A stretch of 64,000 nt of DNA from Candidatus Microthrix parvicella Bio17-1 (GTDB lineage Bacteria; Actinomycetota; Acidimicrobiia; Acidimicrobiales; Microtrichaceae): positions 930,001 to 994,000 of the forward strand of contig NZ_AMPG01000001.1 in NCBI RefSeq assembly GCF_000299415.1, given 5' to 3'. Shown piece after piece: positions 7,990-17,523 of this stretch. The notes below the pieces were generated by a model that was given only the letters and a program-made list of their open reading frames with translations, was not told the DNA's origin and searched no databases. Each line of letters opens with the position of its first letter. Within the stretch, counting starts at the first letter, position 1. Both the position numbers and the translations under genes were made by a program.

Positions 7990-9966
7990 ATGGGTGAGCC
8001 CGACGCCAATTCCGATTCCGACGCCCGGGCCGGGAGCGATTCCGGCGCTCGCGTCGACCGTTCGATGATCACCTCGCCGGTCCAGGGCCGGGTGCTGGAG
8101 GTGCGGGTCGGACCCGGCGACCGGGTGGCAAAGGGCATGGTGCTTGCGGTCATCGAGTCGATGAAGATGCACCACGACCTGGTGGCTCCGGCCGCCGCCA
8201 TGGTGATGTCGGTGTCGATCGATGTGGGCGCCCAGATCTCCGCCGGCACCAACGTGATGGAGCTTCGGTTCGTCGCTTCGATCGACGAACCGGAGGTGAC
8301 GCCGACGCACGTGGACCTCGCCCTCATCCGGGACGACCTCGATCGGGTGTTGTCTCGGCACCGCGCCGGGTTGGATGCGGGGAGGCCCGACGCGGTGAGG
8401 AAGGTTCACAGCAGGGGTCGGCGAACCGCCAGGGAAAACGTCGAGGACCTCATCGACGACGGGTCGTTCATCGAGTACGGCCCGCTGGTGATTGCCGCCC
8501 AGCGTCGACGCCGCAGCGAGGACGACCTGATCGCCCACACCCCGGCGGACGGCCTGATCGGCGGCATCGCAACGATCGGCGTCGACCGGGTTGGGCCGGA
8601 GCGGGCACGCGTGGTGGTGATGTCGTACGACTACACGGTGCTCGCCGGCACGCAGGGCCACCAGAACCACCGGAAAAAGGACCGGCTCTTCGAGCTGGCC
8701 GAGCGCCAACGGCTGCCGGTGGTGCTGTTCGCCGAGGGTGGCGGGGGACGGCCCGGCGATACCGACACCACCGTGGTGTCGGGTCTCGACACGATGGCGT
8801 TTTATCTGTTCGGACGCCTGTCCGGCACCGTTCCGCTGGTAGGCATCGCCTCGGGCCGATGCTTCGCCGGAAACGCCGCACTGCTCGGCTGCTGCGACGT
8901 GATCATCGCCACCGAGGACGCCAACATCGGCATGGGCGGACCCGCCATGATCTCCGGCGGCGGCCTGGGCGAGTTCGCTCCCGAGGACATCGGTCCCATC
9001 GACACCCAGCATGCCAATGGGGTGGTGGACATTCGGGTGGGCGACGACGCCGAGGCGGTGGATGTCGCCAGGCGCTACCTGACGTACTTCCAGGACGCCG
9101 ACGCAACCGCCCGCGGCTCAGCCGGTACAACAACCGACAGTGCAACAACCGACAGTGCAACAACCGACAGTGCAACAACCGACGGGGCCGCCAACTCGGC
9201 GGCCGACCAGCGGGACCTCCGCCACCTGATCCCGGAGAACCGCCTTCAGGTCTACAACGTCCGCGCCGTGGTGGAAACCCTGGTGGACACCGACAGCCAC
9301 CTGGAACTCAGAGCTGGTTTCGCTCCCGGCATGATCACCTCGCTGGCCCGTATCGACGGCCGCCCAGTGGCGATCCTGGCCAACGATCCGGCACACCTCG
9401 GCGGCGCCATCGACACCGAGGGGGCCGACAAGGCGGCGCGATTCCTCCAGATGTGCGACGCCCACGGCCTGCCGGTGCTGTTTTTGTGCGATACCCCCGG
9501 GTTCATGGTTGGTCCCGCCTCGGAGGCCGCCGCCGCGGTCCGCCACATGAGCCGCCTGTTCGTGACCGGCGCCAACCTGTCGGTGCCGTGCGCCACCGTC
9601 ATCCTGCGAAAGGCCTATGGCCTTGGCGCGCAGGCCATGGCGGCCGGCAGCTTCAAAGCACCGGAGTTCGTCGTGGCCTGGCCAACCGGCGAGCTGGGCG
9701 GCATGGGCCTGGAAGGTGCGGTGCGTCTGGGGTTCAGGGCCGAACTCGATGCCGAGCGCGATGCCGAAGCCAGACAGCGTCTGTTCGATTCGATGGTGGA
9801 GCTGGCCTACACAAACGGGAGGGCGGCCAACGTGGCGGCACAGTTTGAGATCGACGATGTGATCGACCCGGCGGACACCCGGCGCTGGATCATCACAGCG
9901 CTGCTCGGTACTTCGACCGGCCGAACAGCCGCCTCTCGTCGACGACCCAACATCGACACCTGGTAG
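7990..9966 (+). CDS. Biotinyl domain fused to acyl-CoA carboxylase carboxyltransferase
   Basis: Transfers carboxyl from carboxybiotin to an acyl-CoA. The N-terminus (about 26-95) is a biotin-carrier domain with ESMKMHH and biotinyl Lys59. Residues about 100-658 are a complete carboxyltransferase of the AccD/PccB/MccB type: an N-terminal half with GRRTARENVEDLIDDGSF, GGGGRPGD and FAGNAALLG, and a C-terminal half with CDTPGFMVGP and AYGLGAQAM. In most actinobacteria the carrier is fused to the biotin carboxylase instead; this order matches the second half of single-chain long-chain acyl-CoA carboxylases. A repeat-coded TTDSA linker interrupts the two halves at about 380-398. No biotin carboxylase gene is adjacent. 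GTG 7987 is an alternative start one codon upstream. The acyl substrate is not predictable. Confidence 0.88.
   Translation: MGEPDANSDSDARAGSDSGARVDRSMITSPVQGRVLEVRVGPGDRVAKGMVLAVIESMKMHHDLVAPAAAMVMSVSIDVGAQISAGTNVMELRFVASIDEPEVTPTHVDLALIRDDLDRVLSRHRAGLDAGRPDAVRKVHSRGRRTARENVEDLIDDGSFIEYGPLVIAAQRRRRSEDDLIAHTPADGLIGGIATIGVDRVGPERARVVVMSYDYTVLAGTQGHQNHRKKDRLFELAERQRLPVVLFAEGGGGRPGDTDTTVVSGLDTMAFYLFGRLSGTVPLVGIASGRCFAGNAALLGCCDVIIATEDANIGMGGPAMISGGGLGEFAPEDIGPIDTQHANGVVDIRVGDDAEAVDVARRYLTYFQDADATARGSAGTTTDSATTDSATTDSATTDGAANSAADQRDLRHLIPENRLQVYNVRAVVETLVDTDSHLELRAGFAPGMITSLARIDGRPVAILANDPAHLGGAIDTEGADKAARFLQMCDAHGLPVLFLCDTPGFMVGPASEAAAAVRHMSRLFVTGANLSVPCATVILRKAYGLGAQAMAAGSFKAPEFVVAWPTGELGGMGLEGAVRLGFRAELDAERDAEARQRLFDSMVELAYTNGRAANVAAQFEIDDVIDPADTRRWIITALLGTSTGRTAASRRRPNIDTW
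9130..9183 (+). repeat. 15 bp tandem repeat in carboxyltransferase linker
   Basis: Unit ACAACCGACAGTGCA in three perfect copies (9130-9174) plus nine bases of a fourth. Encodes TTDSA repeats between the two carboxyltransferase halves; the frame is preserved. Confidence 0.93.
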
Positions 9967-10009
9967 CTCCGCCGAGCAGATGTGATGGCCGCTACACACG
10001 CCTGAGATG

Positions 10010-10035
10010 TGACCTCCCGGCGCCGACCGAGGTCA
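10010..10035 (+). promoter_or_regulatory. Inverted repeat overlapping the ribosome-binding site of the 10044 gene
   Basis: TGACCTC (10010-10016) and GAGGTCA (10029-10035) are perfect reverse complements separated by 12 GC-rich bases that contain the self-complementary CGGCGCCG. The right arm includes GAGG, the only Shine-Dalgarno-like sequence before ATG 10044, so folding could hide the ribosome-binding site. It could instead act as an operator, or as a terminator for the gene ending at 9966, though no T-run follows. Confidence 0.4.
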
Positions 10036-10043
10036 GAACCCCG

Positions 10044-11444
10044 ATGACCACGTCTCAACCACACACCCGGGGCCCCGGCAGCAACGGCGACATCGACCGG
10101 CCCTCGGTCACCATCGATGGCCCAGCCCTCGACCAGACTGATTCCCACCCGAACGCCGACACATGCGAGGAAGCAGTGCCCGAGGAAGACCAGCCGATGG
10201 AGGCTCAGCCGACCAACACCGTGCCGACCAACACCGTGCCGACCAACACCGTGCCGACCAACACCGTGCCGACCAACACCGTGCCCGGCGAGAAACCGGA
10301 CGACATCCCAGACCGCCGACCAGGCCGATTTCGAGAGCGGCTGGAAGAAGCCTGGGGCGAGGCCCGGGAGCGACGACAACCGGAGGAGGAACCGGGCGGA
10401 GGCGAACACGGCGACGACCCCGAGGCATGGGCCCGCGCGCTCCTGCAGGCGGAGGACCCGAAGGAGTACTTCGACACCGTTTCGGGTCTGGCCAGAGTGG
10501 ATCAGAGTTCGGTGTTGAGCCCCCTGGAATTCGATCCGGACGTGCCGTTCCACCATCCGCAGGCGACGTATGTCGATCCGGAGCCGCAGGGCATCGAGAC
10601 GGTGAAGCTTTACGCCCGCACCGCATCACCAATTTTCGACACGCAGATCGCCGCCCCGTTTGCCAACCCGATGCGCGCCGACATGATCGCCGACATCTAC
10701 CAGCGCCTGATGCTGGACGGGCGCAACCTGGCGCTGATCACCAACCACGGCGACATCGTGGACATTGCCGTGGTACTTGCCGGATTGACCACGGCAATGT
10801 GCGACGGACGCACCTACGGCGTCCTCGAGGAGGAACTGGCACAGGAGGACCTTGCAGAGCATTTCAACATCATGGTGAGCCGCATGGTCACCACCCGGCA
10901 GGCATTCGGCATCCCCGCACTCAGCGTGGTGGCCAACATGGCACGCACCTTTCTCTCGCTGCCGCAAACCCACTCTCGACGGCGCGCACGGATCGACCCC
11001 GAACTGGTGCGGGCCTCCAACATGCTGATGCGAGCCGACCTCAGCCGTTACCTGGCACAGGGCGGACAGTTGCTGGCCATGGCCGCCAGCGGTTCACAGG
11101 ATCTGTCCTTGGCTGCCAACTTCGCCGCACGCGTGCGCAACGCCTGGCAGGGCTTCCGAGGCGAGGACCACGAAGGTCCCAGCATGCACCTCCAGCCGCT
11201 CTACCCCGGCACGATGAAGATCATGTTGGAATGTCAGGACGTACTGCCCCTGGCGGTGTGCATGGACCCCAAGAACCCCACCACCCAGTTGGGTTCGATC
11301 ACCCGGGTGCGCACCGAGGACGACTGCCACCGCGTGATGGATTGGATCGCCGCAGCCCATCAGCGGGGCACCGGCATCACCACCGTGTACCACGACGCCG
11401 AGGACGACCTCCTCACCAACATTCGGGCTGCAATCTCGCGCTAG
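10044..11444 (+). CDS. Putative glycerolphosphate-acyltransferase-like protein
   Basis: 466 residues; no firm family recognised. Residues 1-130 are disordered and polar, including five perfect PTNTV repeats (about 56-80). The folded part begins near residue 155. It holds NHGDIVD at about 234-240, an NH-x4-D pattern like block 1 of PlsB/PlsC acyltransferases, then GGQLLAMAASGSQD at the place of block 3 and PLYPGTMKIM followed by LPLAVCMD, resembling the PlsC block 4 region. On that basis a membrane-associated acyl-CoA:glycerol-phosphate acyltransferase-like role is possible. No transmembrane helix is seen. The fatty-acyl gene neighbourhood fits but does not prove this. A hairpin overlaps the ribosome-binding site. 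Confidence 0.6.
   Translation: MTTSQPHTRGPGSNGDIDRPSVTIDGPALDQTDSHPNADTCEEAVPEEDQPMEAQPTNTVPTNTVPTNTVPTNTVPTNTVPGEKPDDIPDRRPGRFRERLEEAWGEARERRQPEEEPGGGEHGDDPEAWARALLQAEDPKEYFDTVSGLARVDQSSVLSPLEFDPDVPFHHPQATYVDPEPQGIETVKLYARTASPIFDTQIAAPFANPMRADMIADIYQRLMLDGRNLALITNHGDIVDIAVVLAGLTTAMCDGRTYGVLEEELAQEDLAEHFNIMVSRMVTTRQAFGIPALSVVANMARTFLSLPQTHSRRRARIDPELVRASNMLMRADLSRYLAQGGQLLAMAASGSQDLSLAANFAARVRNAWQGFRGEDHEGPSMHLQPLYPGTMKIMLECQDVLPLAVCMDPKNPTTQLGSITRVRTEDDCHRVMDWIAAAHQRGTGITTVYHDAEDDLLTNIRAAISR
10209..10283 (+). repeat. Five perfect 15 bp tandem repeats
   Basis: Unit CCGACCAACACCGTG repeated five times without change (10209-10283), encoding PTNTV five times in the disordered N-terminal region. 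Perfect identity implies recent expansion by slippage. Confidence 0.96.
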
Positions 11445-11458
11445 AACCGCAAGCGCTT

Positions 11459-13258
11459 TTACAGCAAACGGGCAACGACCAGTGCCACGTCGTCGCGGTG
11501 CCCCAACCCGTGCGAGGTTTCGGCCAACAGCCGGTCGGCCTGTTGCTCCGGGGGCAGATGAGACAGTCGCCCAAACCGTGCCGACAGTGCCAGCAGGTCG
11601 GTGTCCACATCGCCGTCGCGGGTTTCGGCGAGACCGTCGGTGTAGGCGAGCAGCACTGAGCCCGGGGAATAGGACACGGTCTCCGGCCTGCTGAGGGACG
11701 ATCCGACGCCCAGCGGCGGGCGTAGGCTGGCTGCGAGCACGTCAACCGATCCATCCGGGGAGGCCAACAAGGGTGTCGGATGGCCGGCCAGCGTCGAGGT
11801 CAGGGTGCGTTGGGCCGTGTTGACCACCACCACCGCCACGGTTGCCATCGTCGACTGAGACCGGGGTGCCAGCACCTTGTCGCAACCTGCGAACAGCTCC
11901 GAGATGGGCATGCCGGTCTGGGCCAGGGTCGCGATCACGGTGCGCACCTGCGACATGCGGGCGGCCGCCGCGGCATTGTGACCGACCACGTCCCCCACGA
12001 TCACCGCCACACGGTGCCCATCGAGCGGGACGACGTCGTACCAGTCGCCACCGAACCCCAGCGAGTCGAGGGCCGGCACGTATCGCACGGCAAGGTCCAC
12101 CCCTGCCACCGGGGGCGGCGGACTGAGCAGTGCCGTCTGGAGCGACGCCACCAGTGCCCGTCGGTCGTCGGCCAGACGTGCACGAGCAATGCTCTGGGCA
12201 CACACCTCGGCCATCACCTCCAACTGCGAGAGGGGCATCACGCCCGGTGACATCTCATCGCTCCAACACGCGATCAACACCCCCAGGATGCTGCCTTCCG
12301 ATGTGCGCAACGGCACCGTGGCCGTGGCCTCGGCGCCCAACGAATCGGCGAGCATCACCCCATCGGGGTATTCGTCGACCCGTTGCGCGCTACTCCCGAC
12401 CGCAACCGTTTTTCCCGACCTCAGCGCCAACGCAAATGGGGCTGAGCCCGCCTGCGTTGGGTCGAGCCGCTCGCCGCCCCGGCCAGCGTCGTGTCCGACC
12501 AAAACGATCAGACCCGACTCGGCCTCCAGATGGCCAACCACCAACCGGTCGGCCCCCACCACGGCAGCACCGTTGGAATCGATGGCCTCGGCCACCTCGT
12601 CAACCGACTTGGCGCCGCTCAGCCGCCGGGTGAGGTGAGCCAACACGTCGAGCCAGCCACGCGACCGTACGTGTTCGGCCACGTCGATCAGTGCCGCTCT
12701 GGCCTGACTGGCATCTTCGTGAGCGCGCCGGGCAGCCAGGAGTTCCGTGGTCAGGGCGGACAACTCGTCGAGCAGGCGGGCATCATCGTCGTTCCAACGG
12801 CGAACGTCGGTGTCCACCACGCACACCGTGCCCAGCACCTCGCCCTCTGGAGAACGCAACGGCACTCCGGCCCAGGCCGCCACCCCCATCGATTCGATGG
12901 ACGGGTTGTGCATCGTGCGTTCGTCCAGACGGACGTCGTCCACCAACAACGCTTCGCCCAGCCCGATGACGTATTGGCAGAACGATTCCGACACGGAGCT
13001 CTGCCGCCCGGCCGGATCGGCGACGTCCACACCAGCGCAGGCCTTCCAAAACGAACGCTGCTCGTCGACGAAGGTCACAAACCCGAAGGGAGCCTCGAGA
13101 AGTCGGGATGCCATCAGGGCGATTCGATCGAACGCCGCCTCGGTTTGAGAGTCGAGCATGCCGGTCGCACGAACCGCAGCGGTGCGGCCCGGGTCGGCCA
13201 CCCGTTCGGCCATCCGCGCAACGAACTCCTCCAACGGCTCGGAGCCGACACCTCTCAC
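11459..13258 (-). CDS. GAF-GAF-SpoIIE serine phosphatase (RsbU-like)
   Basis: PP2C-type phosphatase that probably dephosphorylates an anti-sigma-factor antagonist in a partner-switching pathway. 599 residues. First GAF domain about 40-175, with the FCQYVI and LDERTMHNP segments common in GAF sensors; second GAF about 205-365; SpoIIE domain about 385-597. Catalytic features: GGDWYDV (near 408-414), VGDVVGH with the metal-binding Asp, GHPTPLL, and LAYTDGLAETRD near the end. No transmembrane segment, so it is a cytoplasmic sensor. No RsbV/RsbW-type kinase or antagonist lies nearby. Convergent with the acyltransferase-like gene, 14 bases apart. Confidence 0.9.
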   Translation of the reverse strand: MRGVGSEPLEEFVARMAERVADPGRTAAVRATGMLDSQTEAAFDRIALMASRLLEAPFGFVTFVDEQRSFWKACAGVDVADPAGRQSSVSESFCQYVIGLGEALLVDDVRLDERTMHNPSIESMGVAAWAGVPLRSPEGEVLGTVCVVDTDVRRWNDDDARLLDELSALTTELLAARRAHEDASQARAALIDVAEHVRSRGWLDVLAHLTRRLSGAKSVDEVAEAIDSNGAAVVGADRLVVGHLEAESGLIVLVGHDAGRGGERLDPTQAGSAPFALALRSGKTVAVGSSAQRVDEYPDGVMLADSLGAEATATVPLRTSEGSILGVLIACWSDEMSPGVMPLSQLEVMAEVCAQSIARARLADDRRALVASLQTALLSPPPPVAGVDLAVRYVPALDSLGFGGDWYDVVPLDGHRVAVIVGDVVGHNAAAAARMSQVRTVIATLAQTGMPISELFAGCDKVLAPRSQSTMATVAVVVVNTAQRTLTSTLAGHPTPLLASPDGSVDVLAASLRPPLGVGSSLSRPETVSYSPGSVLLAYTDGLAETRDGDVDTDLLALSARFGRLSHLPPEQQADRLLAETSHGLGHRDDVALVVARLL

Positions 13259-13310
13259 CCGCCTCAGCGTAGGTGAAACCGCTCAGGCGACCGGCAACCA
13301 CGGTCGGCGG

Positions 13311-13781
13311 TCAACGTGCCCGAGTGGCCGCCGTCCATACCGCCCGCCAGCCCAGCATGCCAACTCCCAACACCACGCAGGTCACCACCACAAAGCTTGC
13401 AGCGGTGCCGTCTCCAAAGACCAGGTTGCGAAGCACCAGACCACCGACCGCCGTCGTGACCCACAATGCGATGCCTGCGGGCCACAGCCGTTGCACCGAG
13501 AGGGTTCGGCCGGTCGTTGCAACCGTGCGGCGTGTCGCCAGGAGCATCACAACCCACGCCGCGCACAGCGCGATCAGAAACGGTGCCGCCACACCGAGGA
13601 CGGAGGCCGGAGTAAGGCCTTCGTCGTGATTGTTTCGTCCCATCAGCACAAAGGCCACCACGACGGCGGCGTCGGCCGCGATCGACGTTGCCGTCGATCC
13701 GAGGGATCGCGAGGTCGGCGCCGGTGACGCGGTGACGTCGGGCTGAGACGCACCGGATGCGGTCGAGCTGTCGAGGGCCAT
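13311..13781 (-). CDS. DUF3054 membrane protein
   Basis: Small integral membrane protein of a mainly actinobacterial family without known function. 156 residues from ATG 13781: a polar leader to about residue 35, then four hydrophobic segments. The family signature is visible at the first one: a pattern of Asp, hydrophobics, then MGRNNHDE. Longer in-frame starts (to 13919) would add a charged non-conserved leader and are not preferred. It lies 52 bases downstream of the phosphatase start on the same strand. The 254 bases between it and the synthetase start at 14036 hold no recognised feature. Confidence 0.75.
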   Translation of the reverse strand: MALDSSTASGASQPDVTASPAPTSRSLGSTATSIAADAAVVVAFVLMGRNNHDEGLTPASVLGVAAPFLIALCAAWVVMLLATRRTVATTGRTLSVQRLWPAGIALWVTTAVGGLVLRNLVFGDGTAASFVVVTCVVLGVGMLGWRAVWTAATRAR

Positions 13782-14035
13782 GACAAGCAGGCTAGAGGTG
13801 CGAACCTTGAGCGGTCCGGCGGGGCACGGCCCTTCACGCTCCGCCAGCCGGGCGACGGCCATTTCAGCAATGACGCCCGCTTCGGCGGACTTCCTCCGGC
13901 GGTAGGTTGCAACCACCATCCGACGAGGTCAGGAGACGGCCGCCATCGACACCGCACACCACCTTGATCAGCCCTCGGGCACCCGGTTGCCCGGCCTGCC
14001 TCGCCCTTCGCTGACGAGTTGACGGGACAGCTCCT

Positions 14036-15568
14036 GTGAGTGCGACGCACCGGCCTCCGACATCAAACGCCACGCCTCACTTCGTCGAGGTTGTCGCGGC
14101 GACCGTCGAACGGTTCGGCCATCGGCCCCTCCTTTCGGCCCACGGATCCGGCGCGGCGCTGACCTACGCCGACGTCTGGGGCTGGGCCGGAGCGAGCGCC
14201 CAACGGCTCGCCGGGGTGGGCGCCACCCCGGGCGAACGGGTGGTGGTTCGGGCGCCGAAGTCGGTCGAGATGCTCATCGCCTACCTTGCGGCGCTCCGCC
14301 TCGGCGCCGTCTGGACCCCTGTGGCACCAACGGCCACGACCACCGAGCTGAATCAGGTGATCGACGATGCCGAGCCGCGGGTGGTGATCGACGGCAACCG
14401 CGCACTCTGCGACATGGTGGGAGCGGCACCCGCTGGGGCACCAGAGCCCCAACCAGGCGATTGGCCCAACCCCACGCCAGGCCCAGACCAAATCGCCGCC
14501 ATGCTCTACACCTCGGGCACCACCGGTCGCCCCAAGGGCGTGCCGATCACCGGCGCGGCGCTGAGCGCCAACGCCCATGCACTGGTGGACGCGTGGCGGT
14601 TCACCGAACACGATGTGCTGGTGCACGCTCTGCCCATCCATCATGCCCACGGCCTGTTCGTGGCCGTGGGCTGCGTGCTGGCGTCTGGCTCGTCGATGCG
14701 GTGGATCGACCGATTTGATGCCACCGAGGTGATCGACGGGCTTCGGAAGGCCACGATGTTCATGGGGGTACCCACCCACTTCGTGCGCCTCTTGGAGGAC
14801 TCCGGCTTTGACCGCGCAACATGCGCATCCGTCAGATTGCTCATCTCCGGGTCGGCCCCACTTCCGGCGGTCACGTTTCAACACATCGCCGACCGCACCG
14901 GCCTTGAGGTCGTGGAGCGCTACGGCATGACCGAAACCCTGATGCTCGCCTCCAACCCAATCGACGGCATCCGCAAGCCCGGGTCGGTGGGACTGCCCCT
15001 GCCCGGGGTGGAGGTGCGTCTGGGGTCGTTTGACGATGCCGACCGGCCGGGGCGGGCGACGGAGGTCGGCATGGTGGAGGTGCGCGGGCCAAGCGTGTTT
15101 GAGCACTACTGGGGTCGCCCACCCGACCCGGCGGATCGAGCGTCGGCGGCCGATGACGACCATGCGGAAGGGCCGGCCCAACAGCCCTGGTTTCGCACCG
15201 GCGACCTGGGTCGCTTCGATGCTGACGGCTACCTCCACCTGGTTGGACGCTCCAAGGACCTGATCATCTCGGGAGGGCTCAACGTGTACCCCGCCGAGGT
15301 GGAAGCCGTCTTGGAAGGCCAACCCGGGGTGGCCGAGGTGGCGGTCATCGGCCTGCCAGACGACCACTGGGGCCAGCAGGTCACCGCCATCGTCGTGCCC
15401 GACACCGGCCCCGCCCCGTCCGACGAGTTCTGCGAACAGTTGGTGGCACCGGCCCGGGAACGGTTATCGGCCTACAAGCTCCCCCGGCAGGTTCACCTGA
15501 CCGATGCCCTGCCGCGCAACACGATGGGCAAGGTGGACAAGGCAGCACTGCGGCGCAGCTTCGGCTGA
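14036..15568 (+). CDS. Malonyl-CoA/acyl-CoA synthetase, ANL superfamily (MatB-like)
   Basis: ATP-dependent enzyme that activates a carboxylic acid to its CoA thioester through an acyl-adenylate. 510 residues, GTG start. Motifs: LYTSGTTGRPKG (P-loop, about 160-171), LPIHHAHGLFVA (about 200-211) and MFMGVPTHFVRLL, both typical of malonyl-CoA synthetases (MatB/ACSF3), then ERYGMTET, RTGDLGRFDADGY (ATP/ribose Asp) and the catalytic Lys in NTMGKVDK near the C-terminus. A short-chain dicarboxylate such as malonate is the likely substrate; a generic fatty-acid ligase cannot be excluded. The yaaA-like gene follows 73 bases downstream. Confidence 0.88.
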   Translation: MSATHRPPTSNATPHFVEVVAATVERFGHRPLLSAHGSGAALTYADVWGWAGASAQRLAGVGATPGERVVVRAPKSVEMLIAYLAALRLGAVWTPVAPTATTTELNQVIDDAEPRVVIDGNRALCDMVGAAPAGAPEPQPGDWPNPTPGPDQIAAMLYTSGTTGRPKGVPITGAALSANAHALVDAWRFTEHDVLVHALPIHHAHGLFVAVGCVLASGSSMRWIDRFDATEVIDGLRKATMFMGVPTHFVRLLEDSGFDRATCASVRLLISGSAPLPAVTFQHIADRTGLEVVERYGMTETLMLASNPIDGIRKPGSVGLPLPGVEVRLGSFDDADRPGRATEVGMVEVRGPSVFEHYWGRPPDPADRASAADDDHAEGPAQQPWFRTGDLGRFDADGYLHLVGRSKDLIISGGLNVYPAEVEAVLEGQPGVAEVAVIGLPDDHWGQQVTAIVVPDTGPAPSDEFCEQLVAPARERLSAYKLPRQVHLTDALPRNTMGKVDKAALRRSFG

Positions 15569-15641
15569 CCTGTCCGCCGCAGGCCCTTCGGTCCCACCCG
15601 GTCACAGGACTTGCCCACCGCAGCCCCGCCGACCTACACCC

Positions 15642-16334
15642 ATGGCCGTGCGCAAACTCTCGATCCTCCTCCCCCACAGCCGCGGAACCACCGATGGGGG
15701 CACCGGACGGCCCTGGGCCCCAGGAGTTTCGGCCCTCGCCGACCTTGATGCCCGCCGGGCGCAGGTGGTGGCAGCCGCCGGCCTTGGCGACGCACCGACC
15801 CGCCGTGTGGTGGATCGATTCTCCGGCGTGTTGTTTCGAGAGCTGGACTATCCGACGCTGGACGAGACCGCCCGGCGGCGAGCCCGTGGCTCGGTGCTGG
15901 TCTTCAACGGCCTGTCCGGCGTCTCGGCGCTGGGCGACCCGATGCCCGATCACCGCCTCGGCCCCGGCGACGCCCTCGCTCCGATGGGCCGGCTGTCCAC
16001 CTGGTGGCGGCCCCACCTCACCGCAGCGCTCGCCGACCACCTTCGTGGCGCCGTGATCTGGGATCTGCTGCCCGGTGAGCATTCGGCCGCATGGACCCCT
16101 GCGGAGGTGCCCAGCCATCGACGGATCACCGTGCGGTTCCTCGACGCCTCCGGACGCACCGTGTCGCACTGGAACAAGCTGCTCAAGGGCGCGCTGGTGC
16201 GCCACATCGTCAAGAATCGTTTGCTCGAACCCGCCGGTCTGATCGATTTCGAACATCCTGCCGGGTATCACCTGGACGAAACGGTCTCCATCCTGGACGG
16301 CGACCAGCCGCAGGTGATTCTGCGAGCGGGGTAG
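15642..16334 (+). CDS. yaaA: YaaA/DUF328-family peroxide-stress protein
   Basis: Member of the DNA-binding YaaA family, known in E. coli to limit free iron during hydrogen peroxide stress. 230 residues from ATG 15642. Family landmarks: LSILLPHSRG at the N-terminus, SGVLFRELDYPTLD (about 65-78), LVFNGLSGVSALGDPMPDHRL (split over about 87-107), LSTWWRP and VSHWNKLLKGALVRHI (about 168-183) with the conserved Lys-rich end. Earlier in-frame codons overlapping the synthetase gene would add a non-conserved leader. Actinobacterial versions are slightly shorter than E. coli YaaA, as here. Confidence 0.82.
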   Translation: MAVRKLSILLPHSRGTTDGGTGRPWAPGVSALADLDARRAQVVAAAGLGDAPTRRVVDRFSGVLFRELDYPTLDETARRRARGSVLVFNGLSGVSALGDPMPDHRLGPGDALAPMGRLSTWWRPHLTAALADHLRGAVIWDLLPGEHSAAWTPAEVPSHRRITVRFLDASGRTVSHWNKLLKGALVRHIVKNRLLEPAGLIDFEHPAGYHLDETVSILDGDQPQVILRAG

Positions 16335-16383
16335 GCCAACCCGGCCAGGTCGGCGTGGCACACTTCCCAACGGGGAGGTGCCG

Positions 16384-17481
16384 ATGAGAGCAGCACTGTT
16401 GGAGACAGCCGGCGAACCGGTGACGATGACCGACGATCTGGAGGTGGCGGGTCCCGGACCCGGCCAGGTGACCGTCGACGTCGAGTGGTGCGGATTGTGT
16501 CATAGCGACCTGTCGCTGCTGACCGGAGTGCATCCGGCACCGCTGCCGATCGTGCTGGGTCACGAAGCTGCAGGGCGGGTTGCCGAGCTGGGCTCCGGCG
16601 TCACCCGCCTGGCCGTCGGCGATGCGGTGGTACTCACGCCCATCCCCCCGTGCGGCACCTGCTACTGGTGCGTGCGCGATCAGGCGAGCCATTGCGTCAA
16701 CTCGATTTCGTTGCTGACCAACGCCTTCCCCGACGGCTCTACGGCCCTCTCGCTCCATGGGGAGGTTGTCTACCGGGGCTTGGGCGTCGGGGGTTTCGCC
16801 CAACGGGTGTTGGCCGACCAAAACGCGGTGATCGTGGTGCCCGACGACGTTCCGCTGGACGTCGCCGCCGTCATCGGATGCGCCGTCCAAACCGGGCTGG
16901 GCGCCGTGTTCAACACCGCTCGGGTGCGCCCGGGCGACACGGTGGCGGTGCTGGGACTGGGTGGCGTCGGCATGTCGGTGGTGGCGGGCGCCCGCATCGC
17001 CGGGGCATCGCGCATCGTCGTCTCCGACCCGCAGCCTCACCGACTGGATCTGGCTTCCGATGTTGGCGCAACCGACCTGGTCGACCCTCGAAGCGCCGAC
17101 GTGATCTCGACCGTGCAGCGGGTCACCAACAACATCGGAGTCGATTGTGCCTTTGAGGCCGTCGGGTCGGCGGCGGTGGTGGAGACCGCTCTGGCCGCCA
17201 CGCGCAACGGCGGCACCACCGTGCTGGTGGGGGCAGGACCGATCGACGAGTCGATCCAGTTGTCGCCGACGTTCTTCGCCGTCTCCGGCAAACGGCTGAT
17301 GGGCTGCCTACTCGGCGGGGTGAACTCACTTCGCGACGTCCCCATGATCATCGAACTGCATCGATCCGGCCGGCTCGACCTGGAGGCCCTCATCACCGCC
17401 AGGCGGCCGTTACAGGAACTGGGAGAAGCGGTTGCCGACATGGAGGCGGGAGTCGGCCTCCGCACGCTCCTTGCCATCTGA
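16384..17481 (+). CDS. Zn-dependent alcohol dehydrogenase, MscR/class III-like
   Basis: Medium-chain NAD(P)-dependent dehydrogenase, 365 residues from ATG 16384, chosen over GTG 16378 because GGGGAGG sits 6 bases upstream. Catalytic zinc ligands: Cys in CGLCHSD, His in GHEAAG and the later Cys of GCAVQTG. Structural zinc: a CGTCYWC cluster with a further Cys in HCVN, so four Cys ligands. Rossmann motif [10 protein letters not shown] near 190. Closest in pattern to mycothiol-dependent formaldehyde dehydrogenase/S-nitrosomycothiol reductase relatives. The exact substrate is not determinable. It stands alone, with a 42 base gap to a convergent fluoride-channel gene. Confidence 0.88.
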   Translation: MRAALLETAGEPVTMTDDLEVAGPGPGQVTVDVEWCGLCHSDLSLLTGVHPAPLPIVLGHEAAGRVAELGSGVTRLAVGDAVVLTPIPPCGTCYWCVRDQASHCVNSISLLTNAFPDGSTALSLHGEVVYRGLGVGGFAQRVLADQNAVIVVPDDVPLDVAAVIGCAVQTGLGAVFNTARVRPGDTVAVLGLGGVGMSVVAGARIAGASRIVVSDPQPHRLDLASDVGATDLVDPRSADVISTVQRVTNNIGVDCAFEAVGSAAVVETALAATRNGGTTVLVGAGPIDESIQLSPTFFAVSGKRLMGCLLGGVNSLRDVPMIIELHRSGRLDLEALITARRPLQELGEAVADMEAGVGLRTLLAI

Positions 17482-17523
17482 ACCACATCCACCGATGTCG
17501 GTCGTGCGTCGGTGCAGCAGGCC

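Noticed and set aside
10209-10283. CRISPR-like array
   Set aside because: The units are directly adjacent without spacers, 15 bp long and in frame within a gene, so it is a tandem repeat.
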